From positions 1,240,001-1,304,000 of the forward strand of contig NZ_JAUSQZ010000001.1 of NCBI RefSeq assembly GCF_030811555.1: a stretch of DNA of 64,000 nucleotides. Reading direction: 5' to 3'. Below, in pieces: positions 46,101-53,186 of this stretch (the first letter of the stretch is position 1; each line of letters starts with the position of its first letter). The translations under genes and the position numbers were made by a program. The stretch is from Kineosporia succinea. GTDB taxonomy: Bacteria; Actinomycetota; Actinomycetes; Actinomycetales; Kineosporiaceae. The notes under the pieces were generated by a model. It did not search any database. It was not told where the DNA came from and saw nothing but the letters and a program-made list of their open reading frames with translations.

Positions 46101-47740
46101 GACCACAGCTTCGCGGCGGTGCCGGGGGCCGGGATCAGCGCGTCGCCGACCGGGGTGCCGGTGCCTCGCAGCAGCACGCGCAGCGCCACCAGGCCCACGA
46201 CGCCGGTGAGCAGGGCGATCGAGAGGCCGATGCGCAGGGACGCGGGGCGCCTGGGCCGCTCGCGCTCGTCGTCGAAGCGGATCTCGTCGTCGGGCAGCGT
46301 CGGCATCGGGACGGTGGGGGCGTCGGGTCCGGCGGGCTCCCGGACGTCGACGACCAGGGCGTCGTCCTCGGGGCCGGCCAGCTCGGACGTGCGCGGCCGG
46401 CGCACCGACCAACCCGATCCGCCCTTGCCCGATCGGGCAACCGTTCCTGCCCCGGACGTCACCGTGGAGGTGGCGCGGCCGGCCGGACTGCGGGTGGCGG
46501 CGGCCGAACCGGGTTCGGGCGCGGCCCAGGCCTCCTCCTGCGCCCGCAGGTACGAGGACAGCCGGTCGCGGCGCTGCCGCAGCGTGGAGCGGCGGCTCGC
46601 GAGGAGCCGGCGGTATTCGCGGCGGGACATCTGCCGGCCCCGGCGAGCCCGCCAGCGGGCCCGGATCCAGGCGTTCGGGCGCCCGGCGGCGAGCAGGTAG
46701 GCGGCGATCTCGGCCCCGGCCCGGTCGGGCTGGCGCAGGCTCAGACGCACCAGGGCGCGCATCACCGCGGCGGCGCCCAGCCACACCAGCAGGAGCGGCA
46801 GCAGCGGCAGCGGGACCGAGGCCAGGCGCAGGTGCACGGCGGCCCGCCGGTCGCGCATCGCCCAGGCGGACGGCCGGCGCACCGCCCGGCCGCGCAGACC
46901 GGACGAACTGGCCTCGGCGTGCGCCATCACGGCCTGCGGCACGACCACCACGCGCTCGCCCAGCAGGTGGGCGCGGCGGCACAGGTCGAGGTCGATGCGG
47001 GCGTCGGCGAGCGCCGGGTCCGGGCCCCCGAGACGTTCCCAGAGGTCGCGCCGCACCAGCATTCCCGGGGTCGCGACGGCCAGGACGTCGCTGCGGTGGT
47101 CGAGCTGCCCCTGGTCGAAGTCGTCGACGTCGACGCCGGTGACCCGGGCGCCGAGCACCGAGGTGGTGAATCCGACGTCGAGCAGGCGGCGGCTGTCGTT
47201 CCAGCTGACCTGCTTGCAGCCGGCGACGCCGATGGACGGGCCGGAGTCGGTCGTCTCGATCAGGCGCTGCAGGGCGTCGGGCGCCGGGGCGCTGTCGTCG
47301 TGGAGCAGCCAGAGCCACTCCTGCGGTTCGCCGGAAGCGCCTGTCGCTGAATCGTTCTGGGGCACGGAGCGGAGCGCGGCGCGCACCGCCTCGCCGAAGC
47401 CGGTGCGGGCCGTCACGGTGACCAGGTGGGGCGTGGCGATGCCGAGCATGTCGGCACTGCCGTCGGCCGAGCCGGCGTCGACCGCGATCAGGCGGTCGGG
47501 GCGACGGGTCTGCGCCTCCAGTGCGTCAAGGGTGCGCGGTAGGAAGGCCGCGCCGTCGTGGGCGACGAGAACCGCGGTCACCACGAGGGCCGGACCGGGT
47601 TCGACGGGGGGCTGCCAGGAGGACCAGTCGACCTCGTCGCCCGGCTGCTCCAGCTCGGATTCGACGAAAAGCAGGTCCGGACGCCGGTTGTCGACGCCGG
47701 ACCCGTTTGCCGCTAACGGTGCCTGGCCATGAATGCTCAC
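43163..47740 (-). CDS. Very large membrane glycosyltransferase (GT2 domain plus many membrane segments)
   Basis: A 1525-residue protein. GT2 domain at about 50-300: VVTAVLVAHDGAAFLPRTLD, LIAVDAGSADGSADMLGI, and the DxD-like site in EWLWLLHDDSAPAPDALQRL. Two membrane segments near 315-350, a basic loop, then a polytopic region (about 500-960) and a long outside domain (about 960-1250), ending in a membrane segment near LGLGRLGVLGLALLAAIPLP. The final 270 residues are disordered and charged. It probably transfers sugars to envelope lipids or polymers outside the cell. The start at GTG 47740 lies 18 nt past the whiB stop. Its stop overlaps DUF5719. Confidence 0.88.
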   Translation of the reverse strand: MSIHGQAPLAANGSGVDNRRPDLLFVESELEQPGDEVDWSSWQPPVEPGPALVVTAVLVAHDGAAFLPRTLDALEAQTRRPDRLIAVDAGSADGSADMLGIATPHLVTVTARTGFGEAVRAALRSVPQNDSATGASGEPQEWLWLLHDDSAPAPDALQRLIETTDSGPSIGVAGCKQVSWNDSRRLLDVGFTTSVLGARVTGVDVDDFDQGQLDHRSDVLAVATPGMLVRRDLWERLGGPDPALADARIDLDLCRRAHLLGERVVVVPQAVMAHAEASSSGLRGRAVRRPSAWAMRDRRAAVHLRLASVPLPLLPLLLVWLGAAAVMRALVRLSLRQPDRAGAEIAAYLLAAGRPNAWIRARWRARRGRQMSRREYRRLLASRRSTLRQRRDRLSSYLRAQEEAWAAPEPGSAAATRSPAGRATSTVTSGAGTVARSGKGGSGWSVRRPRTSELAGPEDDALVVDVREPAGPDAPTVPMPTLPDDEIRFDDERERPRRPASLRIGLSIALLTGVVGLVALRVLLRGTGTPVGDALIPAPGTAAKLWSLGLSGWRPTGLGLAAVADPFDLVLAVLSGPFAGSTRVAAEFLLLAALPLASLVAWWAAAAVTRSRALRAWAALIWAAAPSLILAVTAGRLAAIVAHLMLPLTALALTRAVGMRPADPGAPGRRRASLAAASGAGLALTVLIASAPALAAPSLFAVLLLALVARHGRRLLVWTVAVPSVLLLPWWLAVAGDPRLLLAEPGGASAVAPGSPGWAAALWPADPAVINHGPVHRLARLVADLTGVADAGVWLRVLAVAVVVPPLLLGVAALTGRLRRKIAVVAWLVGLAALATAVAIPVVDIRPSAEGLLHGWSGPAVSLLLLAVVVASLSHLDGAAGRLKARSIGVRHWGAVAMGALAVVTPLLVLGAWAADGWTGTTNRWVHRADPEVLPAVAAAEANGAAATRTLTIQPTDAGVRWALYRTGGPQTGQESAASLTPSSLAARSAADQPVLDTIGALLSGGGNDERSSFADLDIGSVLLLTSRPADPDAADAAVASLDVAPGLVRVSNSAGKVLWRVELAASASEGDPTQDAPEESADPAEESVASEGGVPTRPARVRILGADGALVTTVPAPGVGFTADVAAGGTGRTLVLSERADAGWSASLDGSALTPAVHEGWAQAFELPAAGGTLVVRHADANAQAIGLGRLGVLGLALLAAIPLPRRRPRLLPPPKSWRSQEPAAVPVGTSGRRVRRPGDAPDRPRRPENGSRSEGLGTQEPRRAYAQHQSRMTELARRLAIEAADGDDPMAERPSRRRRRAARQAAEAMAAETRPTPGRRKAGGAAVKPLERSRPSREPEVALPAERPEKAQVAEKAQMAEKVAEKVERAEQIEKVEPAEQAPDTAGTEPVVLTPPPAEGEPARDAAPVVHHAPDAPKTRDLRPLRADSARNRPPGPRTSRENQAENPVTETPVEPGDSRPAEKAPNPAGIGDSDTGDPPSGDTASPSEARETAGASDRGSDRERGQDTGQDAPDGSGEEESS
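43590..43710 (-). repeat. Glu/Lys/Ala-rich coiled repeat in the glycosyltransferase tail
   Basis: The tail encodes degenerate repeats of the type EKAQVAEKAQMAEKVAEKVE, a probable charged helix in an otherwise Pro/Ser/Glu-rich disordered segment. The start and end are approximate. Confidence 0.6.
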
Positions 47741-47758
47741 GGCTTTCTAACTAGAGCT

Positions 47759-48106
47759 TCAGACCGCCTGCTTCTTCACGCGGCGGCGCTCACGCTCGGA
47801 GAGCCCGCCCCAGATGCCGAACCGCTCGTCCTTGGCGAGTGCGTACTCCAGGCACTCGGCCCGGACCTCGCACGACATGCAGACCCGCTTGGCCTCGCGG
47901 GTGGAGCCGCCCTTCTCGGGGAAGAACGCCTCCGGATCGGTCTGCGCGCAGAGTGCCCGCTCCTGCCAGGCCAGTTCCGGCGGCAGGTTGTCGGAGTTCG
48001 TGGCAACCAGGGTGAGAACATCCAGCTCCGCCGAATTATCGCTCTGCTCCGCGTCGTTCGTGCTGTCGCTGATGATGATGTCACCTGCCGCCATGAGCTC
48101 GTGCAC
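47759..48106 (-). CDS. whiB2: WhiB2/WhmD-like iron-sulfur regulator
   Basis: A 115-residue WhiB protein, a [4Fe-4S] transcription factor that works with the primary sigma factor. The four Cys lie in ERALCAQTDPEAFFPEKGG and AKRVCMSCEVRAECLEYAL; the turn and basic tail are FGIWGGLSERERRRVKKQ. The position next to cofD/cofE and upstream of the manB block is that of WhiB2/WhmD, which is needed for septation. GTG 48106 is chosen: GGGAGG lies 6 nt upstream (ATG 48094 is an alternative). Confidence 0.93.
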   Translation of the reverse strand: MHELMAAGDIIISDSTNDAEQSDNSAELDVLTLVATNSDNLPPELAWQERALCAQTDPEAFFPEKGGSTREAKRVCMSCEVRAECLEYALAKDERFGIWGGLSERERRRVKKQAV

Positions 48107-48173
48107 TTGGCGCCTCCCTCGAACCAGGCCCCTTTGACAGGGCGTTCCCCCCACTAAGCGTGATGGCGCGCAT

Positions 48174-48179
48174 ACGTTA
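48174..48179 (-). promoter_or_regulatory. Candidate whiB2 -10 box
   Basis: Minus-strand TAACGT. Transcription would start near 48167 and give a leader of about 60 nt. The inverted repeat at 48184-48210 would overlap its -35 zone. Confidence 0.4.
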
Positions 48180-48183
48180 GGTG

Positions 48184-48210
48184 ATTTCATGCTGTCGACA
48201 CCAATGAAAT
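48184..48210. repeat. Inverted repeat ATTTCAT-N13-ATGAAAT upstream of whiB2
   Basis: A perfect 7-bp inverted repeat of AT-rich sequence with centres 20 bp apart (about two helical turns), placed over the presumed -35 of whiB2. A candidate operator. Confidence 0.5.
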
Positions 48211-48263
48211 TACACGCGTGTCGTGCACTGCGCGTCAAGCTGGAATCTGCTAGTCACTTCCGT

Positions 48264-48291
48264 TTGACACGTACACCATCCCGTGTAATAC
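48264..48291 (+). promoter_or_regulatory. Candidate sigma-70 type promoter toward cofD
   Basis: TTGACA, a 16-bp spacer, TAATAC. It would leave a leader of almost 400 nt before cofD, so the target is uncertain. Confidence 0.3.
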
Positions 48292-48679
48292 GCGGATTTT
48301 CACCCGCATCGATCGGCTGAAGTCCGGACATCTCACTCAGGTACTCGTGAGACTGATGCGCCCCTTGCGATGGCCGTCATGCCTTGCGCGCCACAGCGGC
48401 CGGAATTGAGCCGAGAAAATGTCATCCTGCCGTCCGAGACCTCTCTCCCCCGTTCGACGGGGCGAAATCCTCCGTTGCAGGTGCCAACTCCCGGTTGCGT
48501 GCGTTCGGTTCCCTGTGATGAGGCCCGACAGGTCCGGAATGATGCCCCTCACACCGATCCGTGAGTAGTGCACGTCTGTATGTATAGGACGGTGCGCCCC
48601 TGCACTGTGGTCGGCGGGTCCCCCTGCGATTGGGTGCTCCCCAGCTGGGATGCGATCAGGCGTCTGAAAGGATCACGGC

Positions 48680-49675
48680 ATGCGCATCACGGCTCTGGCC
48701 GGTGGCGTCGGCGGCGCACGTTTCCTCCGCGGCCTCCTGGACCATCTCGACTCCCGTCCCACCGATCCGTCGGGCGGGCCGCACGAGGTCACCGTCATCG
48801 GCAACACCGCCGACGACGTCACCCTGCACGGACTGCGGATCTGCCCCGACCTGGACACGGTCATGTACACGCTCGGCGGTGGCATCCATCCCGAACAGGG
48901 CTGGGGCCGGGCCGGTGAGACCTTCGGCGTGGCCGACGAACTGCGTGCCTACGGCGCCGAGCCCCAGTGGTTCACGCTCGGCGACCGCGACATCGCGACG
49001 CACCTGATGCGCACGCGCATGCTCGGCCTGGGCTACCCGCTGTCGTCGGTGACCGAGGCGCTCTGTGCGCGCTGGCAGCCGGGCGTGCGCCTGCTGCCGA
49101 TGAGCGACGACCCGATCGAGACGCACGTGGTGATCGACGATCCCGAGGGTGAGCCCGCGGACGACGGCACCCCGGCGGTGAAGGCGGTGCACTTCCAGGA
49201 ATGGTGGGTGCGCCTGCACGCGGCCGTCCCGGCCCGGCAGATCCTGGCCGTGGGCATCGAGCAGGCCAAGCCCGCGCCCGGTGTGCTCGAGGCGATCGCC
49301 GACGCCGACGTGGTGGTGCTGCCCCCGAGCAACCCGGTGGTCTCGATCGGCACGATCCTCGCGGTGCCCGGCCTGCGGGACGCCATCCGGGCCACGAAGG
49401 CCCCGGTCGTGGGCGTCTCGCCGATCATCGGTGGCGCTCCGGTGCGGGGCATGGCCGACGCCTGCCTGACCGCGATCGGGGTCGAGACCTCGGCCGCCGC
49501 GGTGGCCGACCTGTACTCCGACTTCCTCGGGGGCTGGCTGGTCGCGCCCGGTGACGCCGACAGCAAGATGCCCGAGGGCGTCACCCTGAAGGCGGTGCCC
49601 CTGCTGATGTCCGACGCCGAGGCCACGGCCGCGATCGCCAGGGCGGCGCTCGATCTGGCCACCGAACTACGGTGA
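48680..49675 (+). CDS. cofD: 2-phospho-L-lactate (enolpyruvyl) transferase CofD/FbiA
   Basis: Joins the phospho-side chain to Fo in coenzyme F420 synthesis. It is 331 residues. The N-terminal glycine loop is ITALAGGVGGARFLRGLLDH; GNTADDVTLHGLRICPDLDT binds phosphate and metal; VVLPPSNPVVSIGTILAVPG and VVGVSPIIGGAPVRGMADAC are further family blocks. In mycobacteria the donor is enolpyruvyl-diphospho-guanosine. AAAGGA lies 7 nt before ATG. Its stop overlaps the cofE start. Confidence 0.96.
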   Translation: MRITALAGGVGGARFLRGLLDHLDSRPTDPSGGPHEVTVIGNTADDVTLHGLRICPDLDTVMYTLGGGIHPEQGWGRAGETFGVADELRAYGAEPQWFTLGDRDIATHLMRTRMLGLGYPLSSVTEALCARWQPGVRLLPMSDDPIETHVVIDDPEGEPADDGTPAVKAVHFQEWWVRLHAAVPARQILAVGIEQAKPAPGVLEAIADADVVVLPPSNPVVSIGTILAVPGLRDAIRATKAPVVGVSPIIGGAPVRGMADACLTAIGVETSAAAVADLYSDFLGGWLVAPGDADSKMPEGVTLKAVPLLMSDAEATAAIARAALDLATELR

Positions 49676-50757
49676 CCCACCCCTCCGGTCGACCGACGCC
49701 GGGGGCCCCCTCGCTGGTGGTCTCGCCCGTGCCCGGCATCGGCGAGGTCTCGATGGGGGACGACGTGGTCGCCCTGGTCGTGTCGGCCCTGCGGGCGGGT
49801 GGCCGGGACCTCGCGAACGGTGACGTGCTCGTGGTCTCGAGCAAGATCGTGTCGAAGGCCGAGGGGCGCACCGTGGCCGCCGCGGTCCGCGACGAGCAGA
49901 TCACGGCCGAGGCGAAGCGGCTGGTGGCGGCCCGGCGCACCCCGGGCGGGCTGGCCCGCATCGTGGAGTCGGCGGCCGGGCCGGTGATGGCGGCGGCCGG
50001 TGTCGACAACTCCAACGTCGAGCCCGGCACGGTGCTGCTGCTCCCGGTGGATCCGGACGGCTCGGCCCGCGCCCTGCGGGCCGACCTGGCCCGGCAGACC
50101 GGGCTGAACGTCGGGGTGATCGTCTCCGACACCGCGGGCCGGGCCTGGCGCGACGGGCAGACCGACTTCGCCCTGGGCTGCGCCGGGGTCTCCCCCACCG
50201 AGGACCTGCGCGGGCTCGACGACACGCACGGTCAGCGGATGGAGGTCACGATCCGCGCGGTGGCCGACGAACTGGCGGCGGCCGGTGATCTGGTGAAGGG
50301 CAAGCTCACCGGGATCCCGGTGGCGCTGGTGCGGGGCGCCGGCGCGTTCGTGCTGCCCGTCGGTGAAGACGGTCCCGGTGCGGCGGCGATGCTGCGCCCG
50401 GCGGCGACGGACTGGTTCCGCTACGGCCAGGTCGAGGCGGTGCGCTGGTCGATGGGGGTGGACCCGTCGGCGGTGGACGCGCCGACCGTCCCGGCCGGCC
50501 CGGTGCTGGACCGCCTGCTGCGGGTGGTGGAGGTGGCGCTGGCCGCGCCCTCGCCGCTCGTCGGGGTGGCGGCGCCGGTGTGCGCGGTCAACGTGGAGCC
50601 CGAGGGACTGTTCGTGGTGCCCGAGCTGCCCGGTGATCCGGTCGCGCTCGGGGCGCTGGCCCAGCGGCTGGCGGCGGCGGCCTGGTCGGAGGACCTGGCG
50701 GTGACGATCCGGCTCGAGCCGCGCGGGCTGCGCGTCCTCCCTGCTCTAACGGGGTAG
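49672..50757 (+). CDS. cofE: Coenzyme F420-0:L-glutamate ligase CofE (short form)
   Basis: Adds glutamates to F420-0 using GTP. Ligase domain about 15-250: SPVPGIGEVSMGDDVVALVV, GDVLVVSSKIVSKAEGRTVA, VIVSDTAGRAWRDGQTDFAL and GCAGVSPTEDLRGLDDTHGQ. Total length is 361 residues, against about 450 for mycobacterial FbiB, whose C-terminal nitroreductase-like domain reduces dehydro-F420-0. Here only about 110 residues follow the ligase (from AATDWFRYGQVEAVRWSMGV) and I see no FMN-binding nitroreductase pattern. GTG overlaps the cofD stop. The last 12 bp overlap the convergent glycosylase gene. Confidence 0.94.
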   Translation: MTHPSGRPTPGAPSLVVSPVPGIGEVSMGDDVVALVVSALRAGGRDLANGDVLVVSSKIVSKAEGRTVAAAVRDEQITAEAKRLVAARRTPGGLARIVESAAGPVMAAAGVDNSNVEPGTVLLLPVDPDGSARALRADLARQTGLNVGVIVSDTAGRAWRDGQTDFALGCAGVSPTEDLRGLDDTHGQRMEVTIRAVADELAAAGDLVKGKLTGIPVALVRGAGAFVLPVGEDGPGAAAMLRPAATDWFRYGQVEAVRWSMGVDPSAVDAPTVPAGPVLDRLLRVVEVALAAPSPLVGVAAPVCAVNVEPEGLFVVPELPGDPVALGALAQRLAAAAWSEDLAVTIRLEPRGLRVLPALTG

Positions 50758-51894
50758 GTGCGTCGGGAGGGTCATGCGCGGGGCCCGGCGGGGGCGGGCC
50801 ACCGCGTCCAGCTCCAGCAGTTTCTGCACCCGGTAGCGGTGCCCGCGGTAGCACTCGATGACCTCGGCGCAGCCCGCGTCGTCCATCACCGTGCCGGTCA
50901 GGGCCCAGGAGACGTTGCGCGAGACGTGGTAGTCGGCCCAGGAGAACGCGTCCGGGTCACCGTGCGACCGCTGGCGCACCTCGGCGGCGGTCCAGATGCC
51001 GATGCCGGGGACGGTGCGCAGGGCGCGAGCGGCCTCGTCGTGCGGCAGGTCCACGGTCTGCTCGAGCCGCCCGGCCACCTGGGCGGCATTGATGACGGCG
51101 CGGCGCCGGGCCTCGTCGACCCCGGCCTTGAGCCAGACCCACGACGGGATCTGGCGCCAGGTCGCGGCGTCGGGCGGTACGTACATCCCGGCCGCCTCGG
51201 GGGCCGGGCCGGGAGCCGGTTCGCCGAACTTCACCACCAGGATGCGCCAGGCGCGGCGGGCCTCCAGGCCGGTCACCCGCTGCTCCAGCGCGGCGGGCAC
51301 CAGGGCCTCGAACACCGCGCGGCTGCGGGGAACCCGGTAGCCCGGACGTGACCGCCAGGCCTGTACCAGCTTGGGGTGCTCGGGCCGGGGGACGAAGCCG
51401 GACGGGTCGTCGCCCGCGCCGAGCAGGTCGGGCACCCCCTCGAGCACCCAGGCCGAGCCCGGGCCCCAGGCGGTGGCCTCGACCTCGCCGGCGGTGGTGC
51501 GGGCGACGAGGCGCAGCAGGGCCGGGCCGTCGGGGGTGCGGGTGGCCCGCCAGACAGGGGAGCCGGGCTGGGTACGGAAGCAGGGGTCGGACCCGCCCCG
51601 GCGCAGGCCGGACAGGATGTGGTGCACGGAGATCGGGGTCTCCGGGCGGTAGGTACGCGTCGCGGAGCGCACCGGGACGACGGTACGGGCCGCGGTGAGG
51701 CGGGCGGTGCGGGCGGCCGAGCCGGTGACGCCGGGCTGGGCGGCCGCACCGTTGCGGGATCTCGGGGCGGGGGCCGGCTCGTCGCCGTAATCGCCGGACA
51801 GGCCGATGATCCGGGGGATCCGGGCGGACGAGCGGCGTCCGCGGGCGGCCGGTGCGGCGGAGCTCCGCCGGGTGGGGTCGCCGCTGGTGGTCAC
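50746..51894 (-). CDS. AlkA-like DNA-3-methyladenine glycosylase 2 family protein
   Basis: A 382-residue base-excision glycosylase. A low-complexity N-terminus (about 1-85) is followed by an N-terminal beta domain and the HhH-GPD fold: ALRTVPGIGIWTAAEVRQRS (hairpin), then DPDAFSWADYHVSRNVSWAL with the catalytic Asp. Upstream RAVFEALVPAALEQRVTGLE also fits AlkA. GTG 51894 is chosen because AGGA lies 7 nt upstream; the frame is open to a TTG at 51933. Tail-to-tail overlap with cofE by 12 bp. Confidence 0.86.
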   Translation of the reverse strand: MTTSGDPTRRSSAAPAARGRRSSARIPRIIGLSGDYGDEPAPAPRSRNGAAAQPGVTGSAARTARLTAARTVVPVRSATRTYRPETPISVHHILSGLRRGGSDPCFRTQPGSPVWRATRTPDGPALLRLVARTTAGEVEATAWGPGSAWVLEGVPDLLGAGDDPSGFVPRPEHPKLVQAWRSRPGYRVPRSRAVFEALVPAALEQRVTGLEARRAWRILVVKFGEPAPGPAPEAAGMYVPPDAATWRQIPSWVWLKAGVDEARRRAVINAAQVAGRLEQTVDLPHDEAARALRTVPGIGIWTAAEVRQRSHGDPDAFSWADYHVSRNVSWALTGTVMDDAGCAEVIECYRGHRYRVQKLLELDAVARPRRAPRMTLPTHLPR

Positions 51895-52061
51895 CTGCAC
51901 ATCCTGCACCGGGATCCGCGGCGACGGGTGCAACCCACGCGGATTCGTGGGGCCAAAGTTGACACCGGACCGTGGCAGACGGGGCGGACCGGGGCAGAAG
52001 AAGGGGGCGACCAGGGATGGAGTTCACCCGTTCACGGGCGCCCCACGCCGGGCACCGCCGT

Positions 52062-53186
52062 TCAGTCCGTCTCGGCGGGCTCCGGGGTCTCGGTGCTTCC
52101 CGGGGGCACCCGCGAACCGTGCCGCCGCGCGGCCAGGATGCCCAGACCGGCCGCGATCAGGTCGACCCCGGTGAACAGGACGCGAGAGATCAGCACCACC
52201 ACGACCACCTTGCCGTGGTCGTCGAGCACGGTGGACAGCACCGCCGCCAGCGCCACCTCGCGGGCACCGGCGCCGGCCGGGGCCAGGACCACCACGAAGC
52301 CGACCGCCCAGGCCAGCGCGTAACCGCCGATGAGCAGCAGGGCGGTGGAAACGTTGGCGTCGGCCCCGAGCGGGATGCTCAGCGCCCAGACCTGCAGCCC
52401 CGCCCCGGCCCACGACCCCATGGCCCAGAGCGTGGCGATCAGGGTGCCGCGGCCGGAGGTGCGCTCGGGCAGCCCTTCTCTGGTGACGATGCGCAGGGCC
52501 CGGTCGACCAGGCGCCCCATCACGGCCGGGTGCAGCACCACGGCCAGGGGGACGACCAGCAGCACGGCCCAGCCGAAGCCGTCGGGCAGGGCCTCGGGGG
52601 CGAACGGCACGGCGATCAGCACCACCAGCAGCGCACTGAGCACCGACAGCAGCATGCTGACGACCGTCGCGGTGGCGGTGCGGCGCCGAGGCACGTGATA
52701 GTCGCGGCCCAGCTCGGCCTGCACGACCACCGGCCAGACGCTGCCGGGCAGGTACTTGCCGAGCTGCCCGACGAAGAAGATGCGGGCCGCCACCTGCAGC
52801 GGCAACGGCGACCCGAGGCTCGACAGGATGGTGAGCCAGACCATGCCCGCCAGGCCGACATTCACCATCGTGGCCACCACCGCGAGCGCCAGCCACCCCG
52901 GGCTCAGCTGGCCGACCGCGTCGGCGACCTCCTCACGGCGTGACAGCACCGCCCACACCGCGAGCGCCACCAGCAGCACGCCGAACCCGACCCGGAACCA
53001 GCGGGCCCGGCTCAGTTCGCTGGCCCTGCCGGCCAGCGCCCCGACGCGGGCCATCAGTGCCTTGCCCTCCGGGGCAGCACCCGCTTCACCCGCCCCGCCG
53101 TCGGCGGGGGGTGTCTGCCCCTCCCCCGGGTCGGTTCCCTCGCCGGTGCGGGTGTGAGGCTCCGGGACGCCGTTCACCGAGCTCAC
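52062..53186 (-). CDS. Flippase-like membrane protein (lysylphosphatidylglycerol synthase TM / UPF0104 family)
   Basis: A 374-residue protein with about eight membrane segments, for example FRVGFGVLLVALAVWAVLSR, GWLALAVVATMVNVGLAGMV and ALLVVLIAVPFAPEALPDGF. The family stretch RIFFVGQLGKYLPGSVWPVV is clear, and APAGAGAREVALAAVLSTVL follows. No lysyltransferase domain is present, so this is a glycolipid transport-type UPF0104 protein (AglD/flippase-like) rather than MprF. The GTG overlaps the GT4 stop (GTGA). Neighbouring glycosyltransferases suggest it helps move the glycolipid they make. Confidence 0.85.
   Translation of the reverse strand: MSSVNGVPEPHTRTGEGTDPGEGQTPPADGGAGEAGAAPEGKALMARVGALAGRASELSRARWFRVGFGVLLVALAVWAVLSRREEVADAVGQLSPGWLALAVVATMVNVGLAGMVWLTILSSLGSPLPLQVAARIFFVGQLGKYLPGSVWPVVVQAELGRDYHVPRRRTATATVVSMLLSVLSALLVVLIAVPFAPEALPDGFGWAVLLVVPLAVVLHPAVMGRLVDRALRIVTREGLPERTSGRGTLIATLWAMGSWAGAGLQVWALSIPLGADANVSTALLLIGGYALAWAVGFVVVLAPAGAGAREVALAAVLSTVLDDHGKVVVVVLISRVLFTGVDLIAAGLGILAARRHGSRVPPGSTETPEPAETD

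Larger units (their letters stand above)
48107..48679. other. 573-bp intergenic region between whiB2 and cofD
   Basis: The largest relatively AT-rich gap in the window, between divergent genes. It holds the whiB2 promoter candidate and inverted repeat (48174-48210), and a plus-strand TTGACA (48264-48269) with TAATAC 16 nt downstream, which could be a promoter with a long leader toward cofD. No gene was found in the rest. Confidence 0.55.

Noticed and set aside
43151-47350. A 1399-codon open plus-strand frame antisense to the large glycosyltransferase
   Set aside because: It arises from strong GC bias at codon position 3 on the opposite strand; composition is Arg/Gly/His/Gln-rich without any domain, while the minus frame has clear GT2 motifs.
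52062-53186. MprF lysyl-phosphatidylglycerol synthase
   Set aside because: The cytoplasmic lysyltransferase domain is missing; only the membrane flippase-like region is present.
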